A stretch of 64,000 nt of DNA, taken from positions 139,599 through 203,598 of the forward strand of contig NZ_JBEYXW010000007.1 in the NCBI RefSeq assembly GCF_040645195.1. The letters run 5' to 3'. The position numbers and the translations under genes were made by a program. Shown here piece by piece: positions 9,864 through 17,401 of this stretch (positions are counted from its first letter, which is position 1; every line of letters starts with the position of its first letter). Origin of the DNA: Prauserella_A sp040645195. Its GTDB lineage: Bacteria > Actinomycetota > Actinomycetes > Mycobacteriales > Pseudonocardiaceae. The notes beneath the pieces were generated by a model. The model saw nothing but the letters and a program-made list of their open reading frames with translations. It ran no database searches and was not told the origin of the DNA.

Positions 9864-11039
9864 TCACCCTTCCTGCCCGGCAGTGGCCAGGCGCACAGCC
9901 TCCGCACGGCTCGCCCGCACGACCTGCAGCAGCTCGTCGTGCCGTGCCTCGGCGGCGGCGCCGGTGCCCCTCTTCCGGCGCAGGAACGCCAGCTCGGTGA
10001 CGCTCGCCTGGTACTCCCCGACCGCTCTGGCAGCTTCCCGTCCGGACTCGCGGCGGGCCTGCCTGCGCCAGCGCCGCCGTTGGCGTAGATCAGCCAGCAG
10101 GCGGACCTCGGAGCGGGCGATCCAGCCAGCCGCGGCCATGGCCGGCAGCGCGCGGGCGATGATGCGCTGCTCGCGCCGCCGCTGCCAGAGCACGAGCAGC
10201 AGCATTCCGACGAACATCGGCACCATGATCAGGAAGTAGACGTTGAGGAAGGTCGCCGCGCCGCCGAGCGTTGCCGCGGCGTTCCACAGCGCGTGCAGGA
10301 ACACCGCGCCGACATAGGCCGCAAGAGGCAGCAGGATCCGGACCCGCCCGCTGCGCGTGTTCTGGGCGGCGAGCCCGAGACCGATCCCGATCAGCACCGT
10401 GAACAGCGGATGCGCGAACGGCGACAGCACACCGCGCAGGATGAACGCCGCGAGGACACCGGAGCTCATGCCGTCGCCGAAGCCCTGCTCGGCGAACGCC
10501 CGCCCGAAGTAGTAGATGTTCTCGGTGAACGCGAAGCCCGCCGCGCTGAACCCGGCGTAGACGATGCCGTCGACGACCCCGTCGAACTCCTGGGAGCGGC
10601 GCCAGAGGATCAGCACGACGGGCACCGCTTTCACCGCCTCCTCGACCAGCGGCGCGGACACGATCGCGCTGACCTTGCTGCCGTTGCCGGAGCCGAGCAA
10701 CAGGTCACCGACCGTCTGCGCGGTGTCGTTGATCAGCAGCGCGGTGAGCGTGGCGACACACGCACCCCACAGGAAGGTGAGCAGCAGCAGCTTCGCCGGC
10801 TCTGGCTCCCAGCGGTCGATCCACAGGAACGCCGCTACGACGAGCGCCACCGGCACGACAGCGGCGACGACGCCGATCACCACCGCGAGCACCCCGACCT
10901 GCACGGTTGCCAGTCCCACCACCAGGAGGCCGCACAACGCGACGCCGACCAGGCCGATGACCGGCAACAACACGGTGATTCTGCGTGGTGTGTGCCGGCG
11001 CAGGTGGCGTGGCCGCCGGCTCGTCGTGGGTCCCCTCAC
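9864..11039 (-). CDS. PrsW-family intramembrane metalloprotease
   Basis: The 391-residue membrane protein has about eight hydrophobic segments and the three PrsW motifs: EEAVKAVPV (EExxK), AGFAFTENIYYFG (FxxxE) and SPFAHPLFT with the conserved His. PrsW proteases cut anti-sigma factors or other membrane proteins. A basic cytoplasmic tail (about residues 300-391, rich in Arg) follows the membrane core. The GTG at 11039 is preceded by two arginine-rich repeats. The substrate is unknown, and no sigma/anti-sigma pair is in the window. Confidence 0.88.
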   Translation of the reverse strand: MRGPTTSRRPRHLRRHTPRRITVLLPVIGLVGVALCGLLVVGLATVQVGVLAVVIGVVAAVVPVALVVAAFLWIDRWEPEPAKLLLLTFLWGACVATLTALLINDTAQTVGDLLLGSGNGSKVSAIVSAPLVEEAVKAVPVVLILWRRSQEFDGVVDGIVYAGFSAAGFAFTENIYYFGRAFAEQGFGDGMSSGVLAAFILRGVLSPFAHPLFTVLIGIGLGLAAQNTRSGRVRILLPLAAYVGAVFLHALWNAAATLGGAATFLNVYFLIMVPMFVGMLLLVLWQRRREQRIIARALPAMAAAGWIARSEVRLLADLRQRRRWRRQARRESGREAARAVGEYQASVTELAFLRRKRGTGAAAEARHDELLQVVRASRAEAVRLATAGQEG

Positions 11040-11064
11040 GCGGGCACCCTAACGTCGCGCAGGC

Positions 11065-12822
11065 TCAGTCCTCTGCGCGGCGCCTCCTGCGCGGCCCGGA
11101 ACCACCCGCCCCGTACGTCGCGAGCAGCTCGCTCACTGACTTTCCCTCGGCGTGGGAACCGCTCGCCTCGGCTGGCACGGCGGCGGGTTCCGGGGCTCGC
11201 CGCCTGCCGCCACTGGAGGAGGCGCCGTTCGTGTCCGGCTTCGAATGGCGTGACCCGTTGACCGGCTCCGCGGTGACGTCCTGCCACGGCGGTTCGGCGT
11301 CCGCGCGGCGCCGCCTGCCGCCCGCGGGCTCGGCGGGTGGCGTGCCGTGCCGTCCGCTCGGCAGCCCGGCGGGGGTTTCGGCAGGGGCAGCGCTGTCGTC
11401 GCGCTCCGCGCGACGCCGCCGCCCGCCGGTGCGGGCGCCGAGGTCCCGGATCTCCGGCGGCAACGTGGGATTGCGAACCGGCTCCGCCTGCGGCTTGACC
11501 GTGGGCTCGGCCGGCTCGGCGACCTTGGGCGGCTTGGGCGGCGCGACCGGCTCGGGTGGCTTGGCCTGGCGCGGCGGCGTGGGCGGCGTTGGGGGTTCGA
11601 TCGGCTTGGCGGGACGCTCGCGTTCGGCGTGGCCGGCATCGGCGTCGTCCGCGGAATTGAGGAAGTGGTCGAAGCTGCGGGCGTAAGCCGTCGGCGGCTC
11701 CGGCTCGCGCTTGCGTGGCGGCGGCGTCACGCTCGCCACGGGCCGGCCACGCGGCACGCGCTCCATCGCGGGCCTCGTCGGCTCGGGATCGGGCTTGCGC
11801 TGCGGCGGCCGGACCGGTGCGTGCTGCTTGGCGGGCTCGTCCGCCGGCGGATCAACGGGCTTGGCAACGGGTTGCTGGTGTGGCCGCGACATCTCGGCCC
11901 TGGCCAGGCTGGCGGCCTTCGTCGCCCTGGCTGCCGCCATGCCCACGTGCTCGGCCGGCCGCACCTGGCGGGTCGGCGGATCGACCGGCCGCTGCGCAGG
12001 CCTGCTGTCCTCGGCGGGCCGCGCAGGCCGCGGTACGAACTGGGTTCGCGCCGTCGCGTCCTGTGCCGCGGCCGCGGGCCGTCGTGGCGGCTGGACCGGC
12101 GGGTTCTGCTTGGGAGGCAACGGCTTGATCGGTGGCGCCTGTTTGACCGGTGGCGCGGGTGGAGCCTGCTTGGCAGGTTTGGCCGGGGCCGCCTGCGTGA
12201 CCTGCTGCACCGGCTTGGCCACGACATCCGGTTCCCTGTCCCGGATCCGGGTGATCAGCTCGGTCGGCCGGTCGGTGATCTCGGTGACCTTCTTTCCCGC
12301 GGGGAGCTGCGCGGGAACACCGGCCTTCGCATCACCTGCCGTGACCACACGCGGCTCTTCGCCGATCGAGCGCATTCGTGTCGACTGGGCGGTCAACGCC
12401 ACCCGCTCCCACAGCACCTCGCCGCCGAACAGCGCCTGCAGGCTCTCGCGCAGCGCGGCGATCTCGGAGCGGAGCTCCGCCAGCTCCTCGGCGGACTCCT
12501 CCTCGACCCGGTCCCGCGTCTCGGCCTCGATCTCCAGCTCGAACTCGCGACGGGCAGCGATCTCGCGTTCCAGTTCCAGTTCGTAGATCGCCTGCGCCTT
12601 GGCCGCGGACTCCTCCGTGGTGGCGGCCTGCTTCCGGTACCGCACAGCCACGAACGCGCCGATCAGCGCCGCCCACAGCGCCGCGAGAATGGCGAGCCGA
12701 AGCCATCTGAGGTCATCGGTGAGCACCAGCGCCAGCGTGGCGCCGATCGCGAGGACGACGCCCGCGCCGAACCACGGCCTACCCGAACGGTGGCCGCGCG
12801 AGCCGTCACCCACGCGAGTCAT
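11065..12822 (-). CDS. DUF6779 protein with membrane anchor and long proline-rich tail
   Basis: The 585-residue protein has two adjacent hydrophobic segments near residues 15-55, then a charged coiled-coil region (repeated E/A/R heptads such as AELRSEIAALRESLQALFG). A disordered tail of about 400 residues follows, rich in Pro, Ala, Lys and Arg. The N-terminal part matches the DUF6779 family of Pseudonocardiaceae. ATG 12822 is preferred; upstream in-frame codons lack a ribosome site. The function is unknown. Position next to DUF3180 and the folate operon is conserved in relatives, and the architecture suggests an envelope scaffold. Confidence 0.7.
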   Translation of the reverse strand: MTRVGDGSRGHRSGRPWFGAGVVLAIGATLALVLTDDLRWLRLAILAALWAALIGAFVAVRYRKQAATTEESAAKAQAIYELELEREIAARREFELEIEAETRDRVEEESAEELAELRSEIAALRESLQALFGGEVLWERVALTAQSTRMRSIGEEPRVVTAGDAKAGVPAQLPAGKKVTEITDRPTELITRIRDREPDVVAKPVQQVTQAAPAKPAKQAPPAPPVKQAPPIKPLPPKQNPPVQPPRRPAAAAQDATARTQFVPRPARPAEDSRPAQRPVDPPTRQVRPAEHVGMAAARATKAASLARAEMSRPHQQPVAKPVDPPADEPAKQHAPVRPPQRKPDPEPTRPAMERVPRGRPVASVTPPPRKREPEPPTAYARSFDHFLNSADDADAGHAERERPAKPIEPPTPPTPPRQAKPPEPVAPPKPPKVAEPAEPTVKPQAEPVRNPTLPPEIRDLGARTGGRRRRAERDDSAAPAETPAGLPSGRHGTPPAEPAGGRRRRADAEPPWQDVTAEPVNGSRHSKPDTNGASSSGGRRRAPEPAAVPAEASGSHAEGKSVSELLATYGAGGSGPRRRRRAED

Positions 12823-12891
12823 GACCAACACCGTACCTTCTAGTAATCCATCTGAGACCTTGTCATTACTTCGAACGGTGCGATCCAAGCG

Positions 12892-13359
12892 TTAACCGGT
12901 TGCTCTCCGATCGCGATCACGGTCACCATCGCGTGGTTCCGGCGCCCGGCAACAGTGCTCCAGCCAGAGCGCGCCGGCGATCAGCGCCACGGAACAGCAC
13001 GCGCCGACGACAGCCGCAGGGAGATCACGGGACGCCGCGGTCAGCTCCCCCGCCCGTGGTGCGAGGTAAGCCAGCCCGGCGAGCCACGCGCCGAGCATCA
13101 GCGCGCCGAGCAACGACGAGGCCTTGGCGAGCGCGACCGCACGCGCGATGCCGATGCCGTTGGCCACTCGTCCGGCCCGGATCCGACTGCGGATGACGAA
13201 GGCGAGAACGGTCTCGATGATCGCGAGCACCAGCAGGGTCACGCCCGCGAATACCGGCAGGGTCGGCAACGACCCGTACGCGACCTGGAACACGAGATAC
13301 ATGAGCGCGAGCCCGATCACCCCGGCGACGAGCAGCTCCCGTGGTCGCGTGAAGTGCAT
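12892..13359 (-). CDS. DUF3180 integral membrane protein
   Basis: The 155-residue protein has four predicted membrane helices (starting LLVAGVIGLALMYLVFQVA and ending GACCSVALIAGALWLEH) and a basic C-terminal tail. DUF3180 proteins typically follow folK in actinobacteria, corresponding to Rv3605c. Here that adjacency is broken by an inserted, oppositely oriented MerR gene. The function is unknown. Confidence 0.85.
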   Translation of the reverse strand: MHFTRPRELLVAGVIGLALMYLVFQVAYGSLPTLPVFAGVTLLVLAIIETVLAFVIRSRIRAGRVANGIGIARAVALAKASSLLGALMLGAWLAGLAYLAPRAGELTAASRDLPAAVVGACCSVALIAGALWLEHCCRAPEPRDGDRDRDRRATG

Positions 13360-13389
13360 GTGTCCACCGTACTGGCGCGACTTCGCTGG

Positions 13390-13420
13390 TTGACTCTCCA
13401 GTGACAGGAGAGTTCAGCAT
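13390..13420 (+). promoter_or_regulatory. MerR-type operator/promoter
   Basis: A -35 TTGACT (13390-13395) is separated by 19 bp from a weak -10 CAGCAT (13415-13420). Over-long spacers are the hallmark of MerR-controlled promoters. Between them lies a perfect 7-bp inverted repeat, ACTCTCC-N7-GGAGAGT (13393-13413). It lies directly before the MerR gene, so autoregulation is expected. Confidence 0.8.
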
Positions 13421-13443
13421 GGATGTCAGTGCAGGAGGTACGT

Positions 13444-14364
13444 GTGTTCACCATCGGAGAGCTGGCGCGCCGGACGGGGCTGCCCGTCAAGACGATCCGT
13501 TTCTACTCCGACGAGGGACTACTGCCGCCCACTGACCGCACGCATGCCGGCTACCGGCTCTACGACGCCAAGGCGCTGGCCAGGCTCGAGCTCGTCCGCA
13601 CCCTGCGGGAGCTCGGACTCGGCCTCACTGAGGTGGCGAAGGTGCTCGAGGGGGCCGCGACCATCTCGGCGCTGGCCGCCCGGCACGTGGATGCGCTCGA
13701 CGAGCAGATCCGCATCCTGCGGCTGCGCCGTTCTGTGCTGCGTGCGGTCGCGAAACGAGAATCCGAACTGGACGAGGTGAGACTGATGAACAAGCTGGCA
13801 TCGATGCCGGACGAGGAGCGCAAGCGGCTCGTCGACGAGTTCTGGGACGAGGTCACCGAGGGCCTTGACGTGGACACGGAGTTCTACGCCCGCATGCGCT
13901 CGGCCAAGCCGGAGCTGCCCGACGATCCCGCGCCGGAACAGCTGGAGGCGTGGATCGAGTTCGCCGAACTGGTGCAGGACCCCGATTTCCGGGCGCTGAT
14001 CCGCGGCATGGGCGAGCAGCAGGCGCAACGGCGCGGACGCGGCGATGACGTCGACTCGTTCACGGAGGCGCAGCGGGAGCGCTGGGTCGACTGGAGCGGA
14101 CGCGCCGAGGCGGCACTGGATGCCGGGCTGGCGCCGGATTCCGCCGAGGGCCGTGCGCTCGCCGACGACATCGCGGCGGCGGCCGAGGAGCCGGACGGGC
14201 CAGCGCTGCGCACCCGGCTCGCGGACGAGATCGCGGCGGGAGCCGACCCACGTGCCGAGCGGTACTGGCAGCTGCTCGCGACGATCAACGGCTGGCCGCC
14301 CATAGCCAGCCAGAACGCCGCCGCACAGTGGATCATCGCCGCGCTAAGGGCCACCGTGGGTTAG
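13444..14364 (+). CDS. MerR-family transcriptional regulator
   Basis: The 306-residue protein starts with a textbook MerR winged-helix domain (FTIGELARRTGLPVKTIRFY, then DEGLLPPTDRTHAGYRLY), followed by the dimerisation helix. A C-terminal region of about 190 residues has no motif I recognise and no clear metal-binding cysteines. GTG 13444 is chosen because AGGAGG lies 5 bp upstream; earlier in-frame codons are less good. The ligand is unknown. The gene interrupts the usual folK-DUF3180 order on the opposite strand, so it may be a later insertion that regulates mainly itself. Confidence 0.87.
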   Translation: MFTIGELARRTGLPVKTIRFYSDEGLLPPTDRTHAGYRLYDAKALARLELVRTLRELGLGLTEVAKVLEGAATISALAARHVDALDEQIRILRLRRSVLRAVAKRESELDEVRLMNKLASMPDEERKRLVDEFWDEVTEGLDVDTEFYARMRSAKPELPDDPAPEQLEAWIEFAELVQDPDFRALIRGMGEQQAQRRGRGDDVDSFTEAQRERWVDWSGRAEAALDAGLAPDSAEGRALADDIAAAAEEPDGPALRTRLADEIAAGADPRAERYWQLLATINGWPPIASQNAAAQWIIAALRATVG

Positions 14365-14444
14365 GTGCTCAGCGTCTGAGAGTGAGTCATCGAGCGCCTG
14401 CTCGACCATCTCCGCAAGTCGCGGGTGGTCCGCATGCCGCCAAA

Positions 14445-14945
14445 CTACAGCGCATACAGGGAAAGGTCGCCGCGCAGCCGGACGCCGACCCGGTCGGCCT
14501 CTGGCAGCGCCGCCAGCAGCTGCGCGGCCGACCCCCTACCCGGCACTTCGGCAGCCGGATCGATCTCGAGCCACGGGATCAACACGGTCGCCCGGTCAGC
14601 GATGCCGGGATGCGGCAGGAGCAGTTCCGGATCGGCGGAGCGGATACCGTCCACCGTCACGACGTCGACATCCAGGGTGCGCGGGCCCCAGCGCTGCTCG
14701 CGCACCCGCTCAGCCTCCCGTTCGAGCGCCTGCCCGGTCCGCAGCCACGCCCAGTGGTCGTGCTCCGGATCGTCCACAATGCACACCGCGTTGAGGAAGT
14801 CGGGCTGGTCGGTGACACCCCACGGCTTCGTCTCGTACACACTGGACACGGCCACCAGCACGTCCCGCAGCCCATCGACCGCGAGGCGGAGGTAGCCGAG
14901 CCGATCACCCAGGTTGGACCCGAGTGAGAGCACCGCCCTGCTCAT
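14445..14945 (-). CDS. folK: HPPK, 2-amino-4-hydroxy-6-hydroxymethyldihydropteridine pyrophosphokinase
   Basis: The 166-residue FolK transfers pyrophosphate from ATP to the pterin alcohol in folate synthesis. The motifs LSLGSNLGDR, VYETKPWGVTDQPDFLNAV and the metal-binding segment RWGPRTLDVDVV are all present. Its ATG overlaps the folB stop in an ATGA junction, so it is the last gene of ftsH-folE-folP-folB-folK. Confidence 0.96.
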   Translation of the reverse strand: MSRAVLSLGSNLGDRLGYLRLAVDGLRDVLVAVSSVYETKPWGVTDQPDFLNAVCIVDDPEHDHWAWLRTGQALEREAERVREQRWGPRTLDVDVVTVDGIRSADPELLLPHPGIADRATVLIPWLEIDPAAEVPGRGSAAQLLAALPEADRVGVRLRGDLSLYAL

Positions 14946-15304
14946 CGCTCGCGCCGGACCGTCACGGCCACATCGGCGAACGTCAGCGGGATCGGGGCCG
15001 CAGGCTTGTGCACCGTGACCTCGACCGCAGAGAGCCGCTCGTCCTTGAGTACCTCGTCGGCGATCCGCCCCGCAACGCTCTCGATCAGGTCGTACGGCTC
15101 ACCCGCGACGATGTCCGCGGCGAGCTGGGCGAGTTCGCCGTAGTGCAGGGTGTCGGCGAGGTCATCGGACTCGGCCGCCTTCGCGAGGCTCAGCCACGCC
15201 GTGATGTCCACGACGAAGTCCTGCCCGTCCCGCTTCTCGTGCTCGAAAACGCCGTGCCGCCCGAAGACCCGCAGGCCGGTCAGGGTGATCCGATCAGTCG
15301 ACAC
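14942..15304 (-). CDS. folB: Dihydroneopterin aldolase
   Basis: The 120-residue FolB cleaves dihydroneopterin to the hydroxymethyl pterin and glycolaldehyde. The family motifs GRHGVFEHEKRDGQDFVVD and DLIESVAGRIADEVL and the conserved Lys of VTVHKPAAPIP are present. The GTG at 15304 gives the normal length and overlaps the end of folP by 11 bp, indicating coupling; a longer in-frame extension into folP is unlikely to be used. Confidence 0.95.
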   Translation of the reverse strand: MSTDRITLTGLRVFGRHGVFEHEKRDGQDFVVDITAWLSLAKAAESDDLADTLHYGELAQLAADIVAGEPYDLIESVAGRIADEVLKDERLSAVEVTVHKPAAPIPLTFADVAVTVRRER

Positions 15305-16133
15305 CACGCCTCCAGGCAGCCGCGACCCGTACCGCGTCGAGCGAGGCACCGACATCGTGCACGCGAACACCCCAGGCGCCGGCCTCCGCGGCGAGCGCCG
15401 TCACCGCCGCCGTCGCCACCTCCCGCCCCGACGGCGGGCGCGGCTCGCCCTCGCCATCGGCCAGCAGCCGCCCGAGGAACCGCTTACGAGACGCACCCAC
15501 CAGCACCGGGAAGCCCAGCGAGAGGATGGCGTCCAACTGGTGCAGCAGTGCCCAGTTCTGTTCGGCGTGCTTGGCGAACCCGAGCCCGGGATCGAGCACG
15601 ATCGCGTCCTCGGCGACCCCCGCGGACAGCGCGGCGTCAGCGCGTGCACTCAACTCGGCTCGCACCTCGGCGACGACGTCGGTGTAGGCCGCGAGCGAGT
15701 TCATGTCCTTGCTGTGGCCACGCCAGTGCATCAGCACCCACGGCACACCCGTGTCGGCCGCGACCCGCGCCATATCCGGGTCGGCGAGCCCACCGGAGAC
15801 GTCGTTGATGACCTGCGCGCCTGCTTCGATCGCGGCCGCCGCCACCGCGGCACGCGTCGTGTCCACCGACAGCGCGAGCCCATCGGCCGCGAGCGCACGC
15901 ACGATGGGCAGCACGCGTGCCTTCTCGGTCTCGGCGTCCACCCGCATCGAGCCGGGCCGGGTCGACTCGCCGCCGACATCGATGATGTCCGCACCGCGCC
16001 GCCACATGGCGTGAGCGTGCGCGAGAGCGTCCTCGCGGCTGAGATAGCGCCCACCGTCCGAAAAGGAATCCGGCGTGACGTTGAGGACACCCATCACCAC
16101 GCACCGCCCTGGCGCGGGCAGGCGAGTGCTCAC
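15294..16133 (-). CDS. folP: Dihydropteroate synthase
   Basis: The 279-residue FolP is the sulfonamide target that condenses pABA with the pterin. Signatures include VVMGVLNVTPDSFSDGG, DIIDVGGESTRPGS, AQVINDVSGG, DPGLGFAKHAEQNW and LVGASRKRFLG, all with the standard catalytic residues. The start overlaps the folE stop by 4 bp and the gene runs directly into folB. Confidence 0.96.
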   Translation of the reverse strand: MSTRLPAPGRCVVMGVLNVTPDSFSDGGRYLSREDALAHAHAMWRRGADIIDVGGESTRPGSMRVDAETEKARVLPIVRALAADGLALSVDTTRAAVAAAAIEAGAQVINDVSGGLADPDMARVAADTGVPWVLMHWRGHSKDMNSLAAYTDVVAEVRAELSARADAALSAGVAEDAIVLDPGLGFAKHAEQNWALLHQLDAILSLGFPVLVGASRKRFLGRLLADGEGEPRPPSGREVATAAVTALAAEAGAWGVRVHDVGASLDAVRVAAAWRRGVD

Positions 16134-17401
16134 CGACGGCCCTTGATCAGGTCCAGCGCCTCGGCCCGGGAGGATGCGGAAGTCTGCAGCAGGCCGCGGA
16201 CAGCCGAGGTGATGGTACGAGCGCCGGGCTTACGGATACCCCGCATGGCCATGCACAAGTGCTCGGCCTCGATGATCACGATCACGCCGCGCGGATGGAG
16301 CTTGCGTTCGATCGCATCGGCGACCTGCGAGGTGAGCCGCTCCTGCACCTGGGGCCGCTTGGCATAGAGGTCGATGAGGCGGGCCAGTTTGGACAGACCG
16401 GTGACCTTGCCCTTGGCGTTGGGGATGTACCCGACGTGGGCGAACCCGTGGAACGGCACCAGGTGGTGCTCACAGTTGTGTGTCAGGTGCCCGGCGACCA
16501 AGAACGTTGGATGTGGTTCACATTTGAAGCTGTACACGGTGTACGGCTTGGTACCCGTCGCCGTGACCGGCGTAACCGACTGAACCTCGACATATTCCGA
16601 CTCGATCAGGTCCGTCGAGTAGTCATCCTGAGGGAAACCATGACGCCGGAACCAGCTGTCCGCGACGTATAACTGGGAGGCCCTGCCGACCTTGGGAGTG
16701 AACCGAGCACCGACAACGGTCGCAAGATCTTCCAGGAACGCCGTATTGCGACTGACGATCGTCTCGCGGTCGTTCAACACCACCATGGGGAAGCGCTGCC
16801 GCTGGTGGTGCGCGTCGCCAAGCTTTCGCGCCGACGTCCACTCCACGAAAGTGCCCGCGACGTCTTTCGCTTCCATCCAGCCGTTGGGTGTCGCCAATGG
16901 ATGGTCCGGGGTCACGACGAAAGACCCCGCAGACGTCTTCACCTCGACGAGCTCTCGCGTCTGGTGCGAGCTGACGCCGACGACGGTCGTCTCCTCGACC
17001 TGGCCGCCCGCGAGGGTCCACAGCTTGTCACCGACCTCGACCTCACGAGCCTGTTTGCGACCACCGACGGCATTGACCGTCTGCTTACTCGGTACACAGG
17101 TCGAATACAGCGGGATGTCGGTGACGAGCACCAGTTCCTCGTGGCTCTCGTCGAAAGTCCGGTCCAGCACGTGATCCGGATCGTTGTAGAGGCCGGCGAA
17201 CATCTCCCGGTACGCGCGAGCCACCCTGGCCGGCGTCTCGCGCAGGCCGTCGCGCTCGGGGTCCTCGCCGCACGCGAGCAGCAGCTCGCGCACGGCGTTC
17301 TCCGCGCGCGCCTGGTCGAAGACGCGGCCGGTGGCACGGGCAGCCTCTTCCTGGAGCAGCCCGTGCCCGTTGCCTGTTACCTCACTGTCGATGGTGACCA
17401 T
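16130..17401 (-). CDS. folE: GTP cyclohydrolase I interrupted by an in-frame intein
   Basis: The 423-residue precursor contains FolE (GTP to dihydroneopterin triphosphate, first folate step) split by a 208-residue intein. The N-extein is 101 residues, ending DIPLYST. The C-extein is 114 residues, starting CEHHLVPFHG. Joined, they give a normal 215-aa enzyme with the zinc ligands of CEHH and EHLCMAMRG. The +1 residue of the C-extein is the first zinc Cys (Cys110 in E. coli numbering), so the unspliced protein cannot build its metal site. ATG 17401 overlaps the ftsH end by 20 bp; the longer ORF into ftsH is not credible. folP follows with a 4-bp overlap. Confidence 0.95.
   Translation of the reverse strand: MVTIDSEVTGNGHGLLQEEAARATGRVFDQARAENAVRELLLACGEDPERDGLRETPARVARAYREMFAGLYNDPDHVLDRTFDESHEELVLVTDIPLYSTCVPSKQTVNAVGGRKQAREVEVGDKLWTLAGGQVEETTVVGVSSHQTRELVEVKTSAGSFVVTPDHPLATPNGWMEAKDVAGTFVEWTSARKLGDAHHQRQRFPMVVLNDRETIVSRNTAFLEDLATVVGARFTPKVGRASQLYVADSWFRRHGFPQDDYSTDLIESEYVEVQSVTPVTATGTKPYTVYSFKCEPHPTFLVAGHLTHNCEHHLVPFHGFAHVGYIPNAKGKVTGLSKLARLIDLYAKRPQVQERLTSQVADAIERKLHPRGVIVIIEAEHLCMAMRGIRKPGARTITSAVRGLLQTSASSRAEALDLIKGRR
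16475..17098 (-). mobile_element. Intein in FolE (class 1, no recognisable homing endonuclease)
   Basis: The 208-residue element has the expected splicing blocks. Block A is Cys1 (CVPSKQTVNA) with EVGDKLWTLA. Block B is SFVVTPDHPLAT, with Thr63 and His66 of the TxxH motif. Block F is VYSFKCEPHPTFLVAG, and block G is GHLTHN, with His207, Asn208 and a Cys +1. All catalytic residues for Cys-type splicing are present, so it should be active. Residues of about 85-180 separate the splicing halves but show no LAGLIDADG or clear HNH signature; they could be a remnant endonuclease or an unknown insert. The DNA here looks less GC-rich than the folE exteins. Confidence 0.93.

Noticed and set aside
16475..17098. 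LAGLIDADG homing endonuclease in the FolE intein
   Set aside because: No LAGLIDADG-like dodecapeptides are present and the element is too short for a full endonuclease domain.
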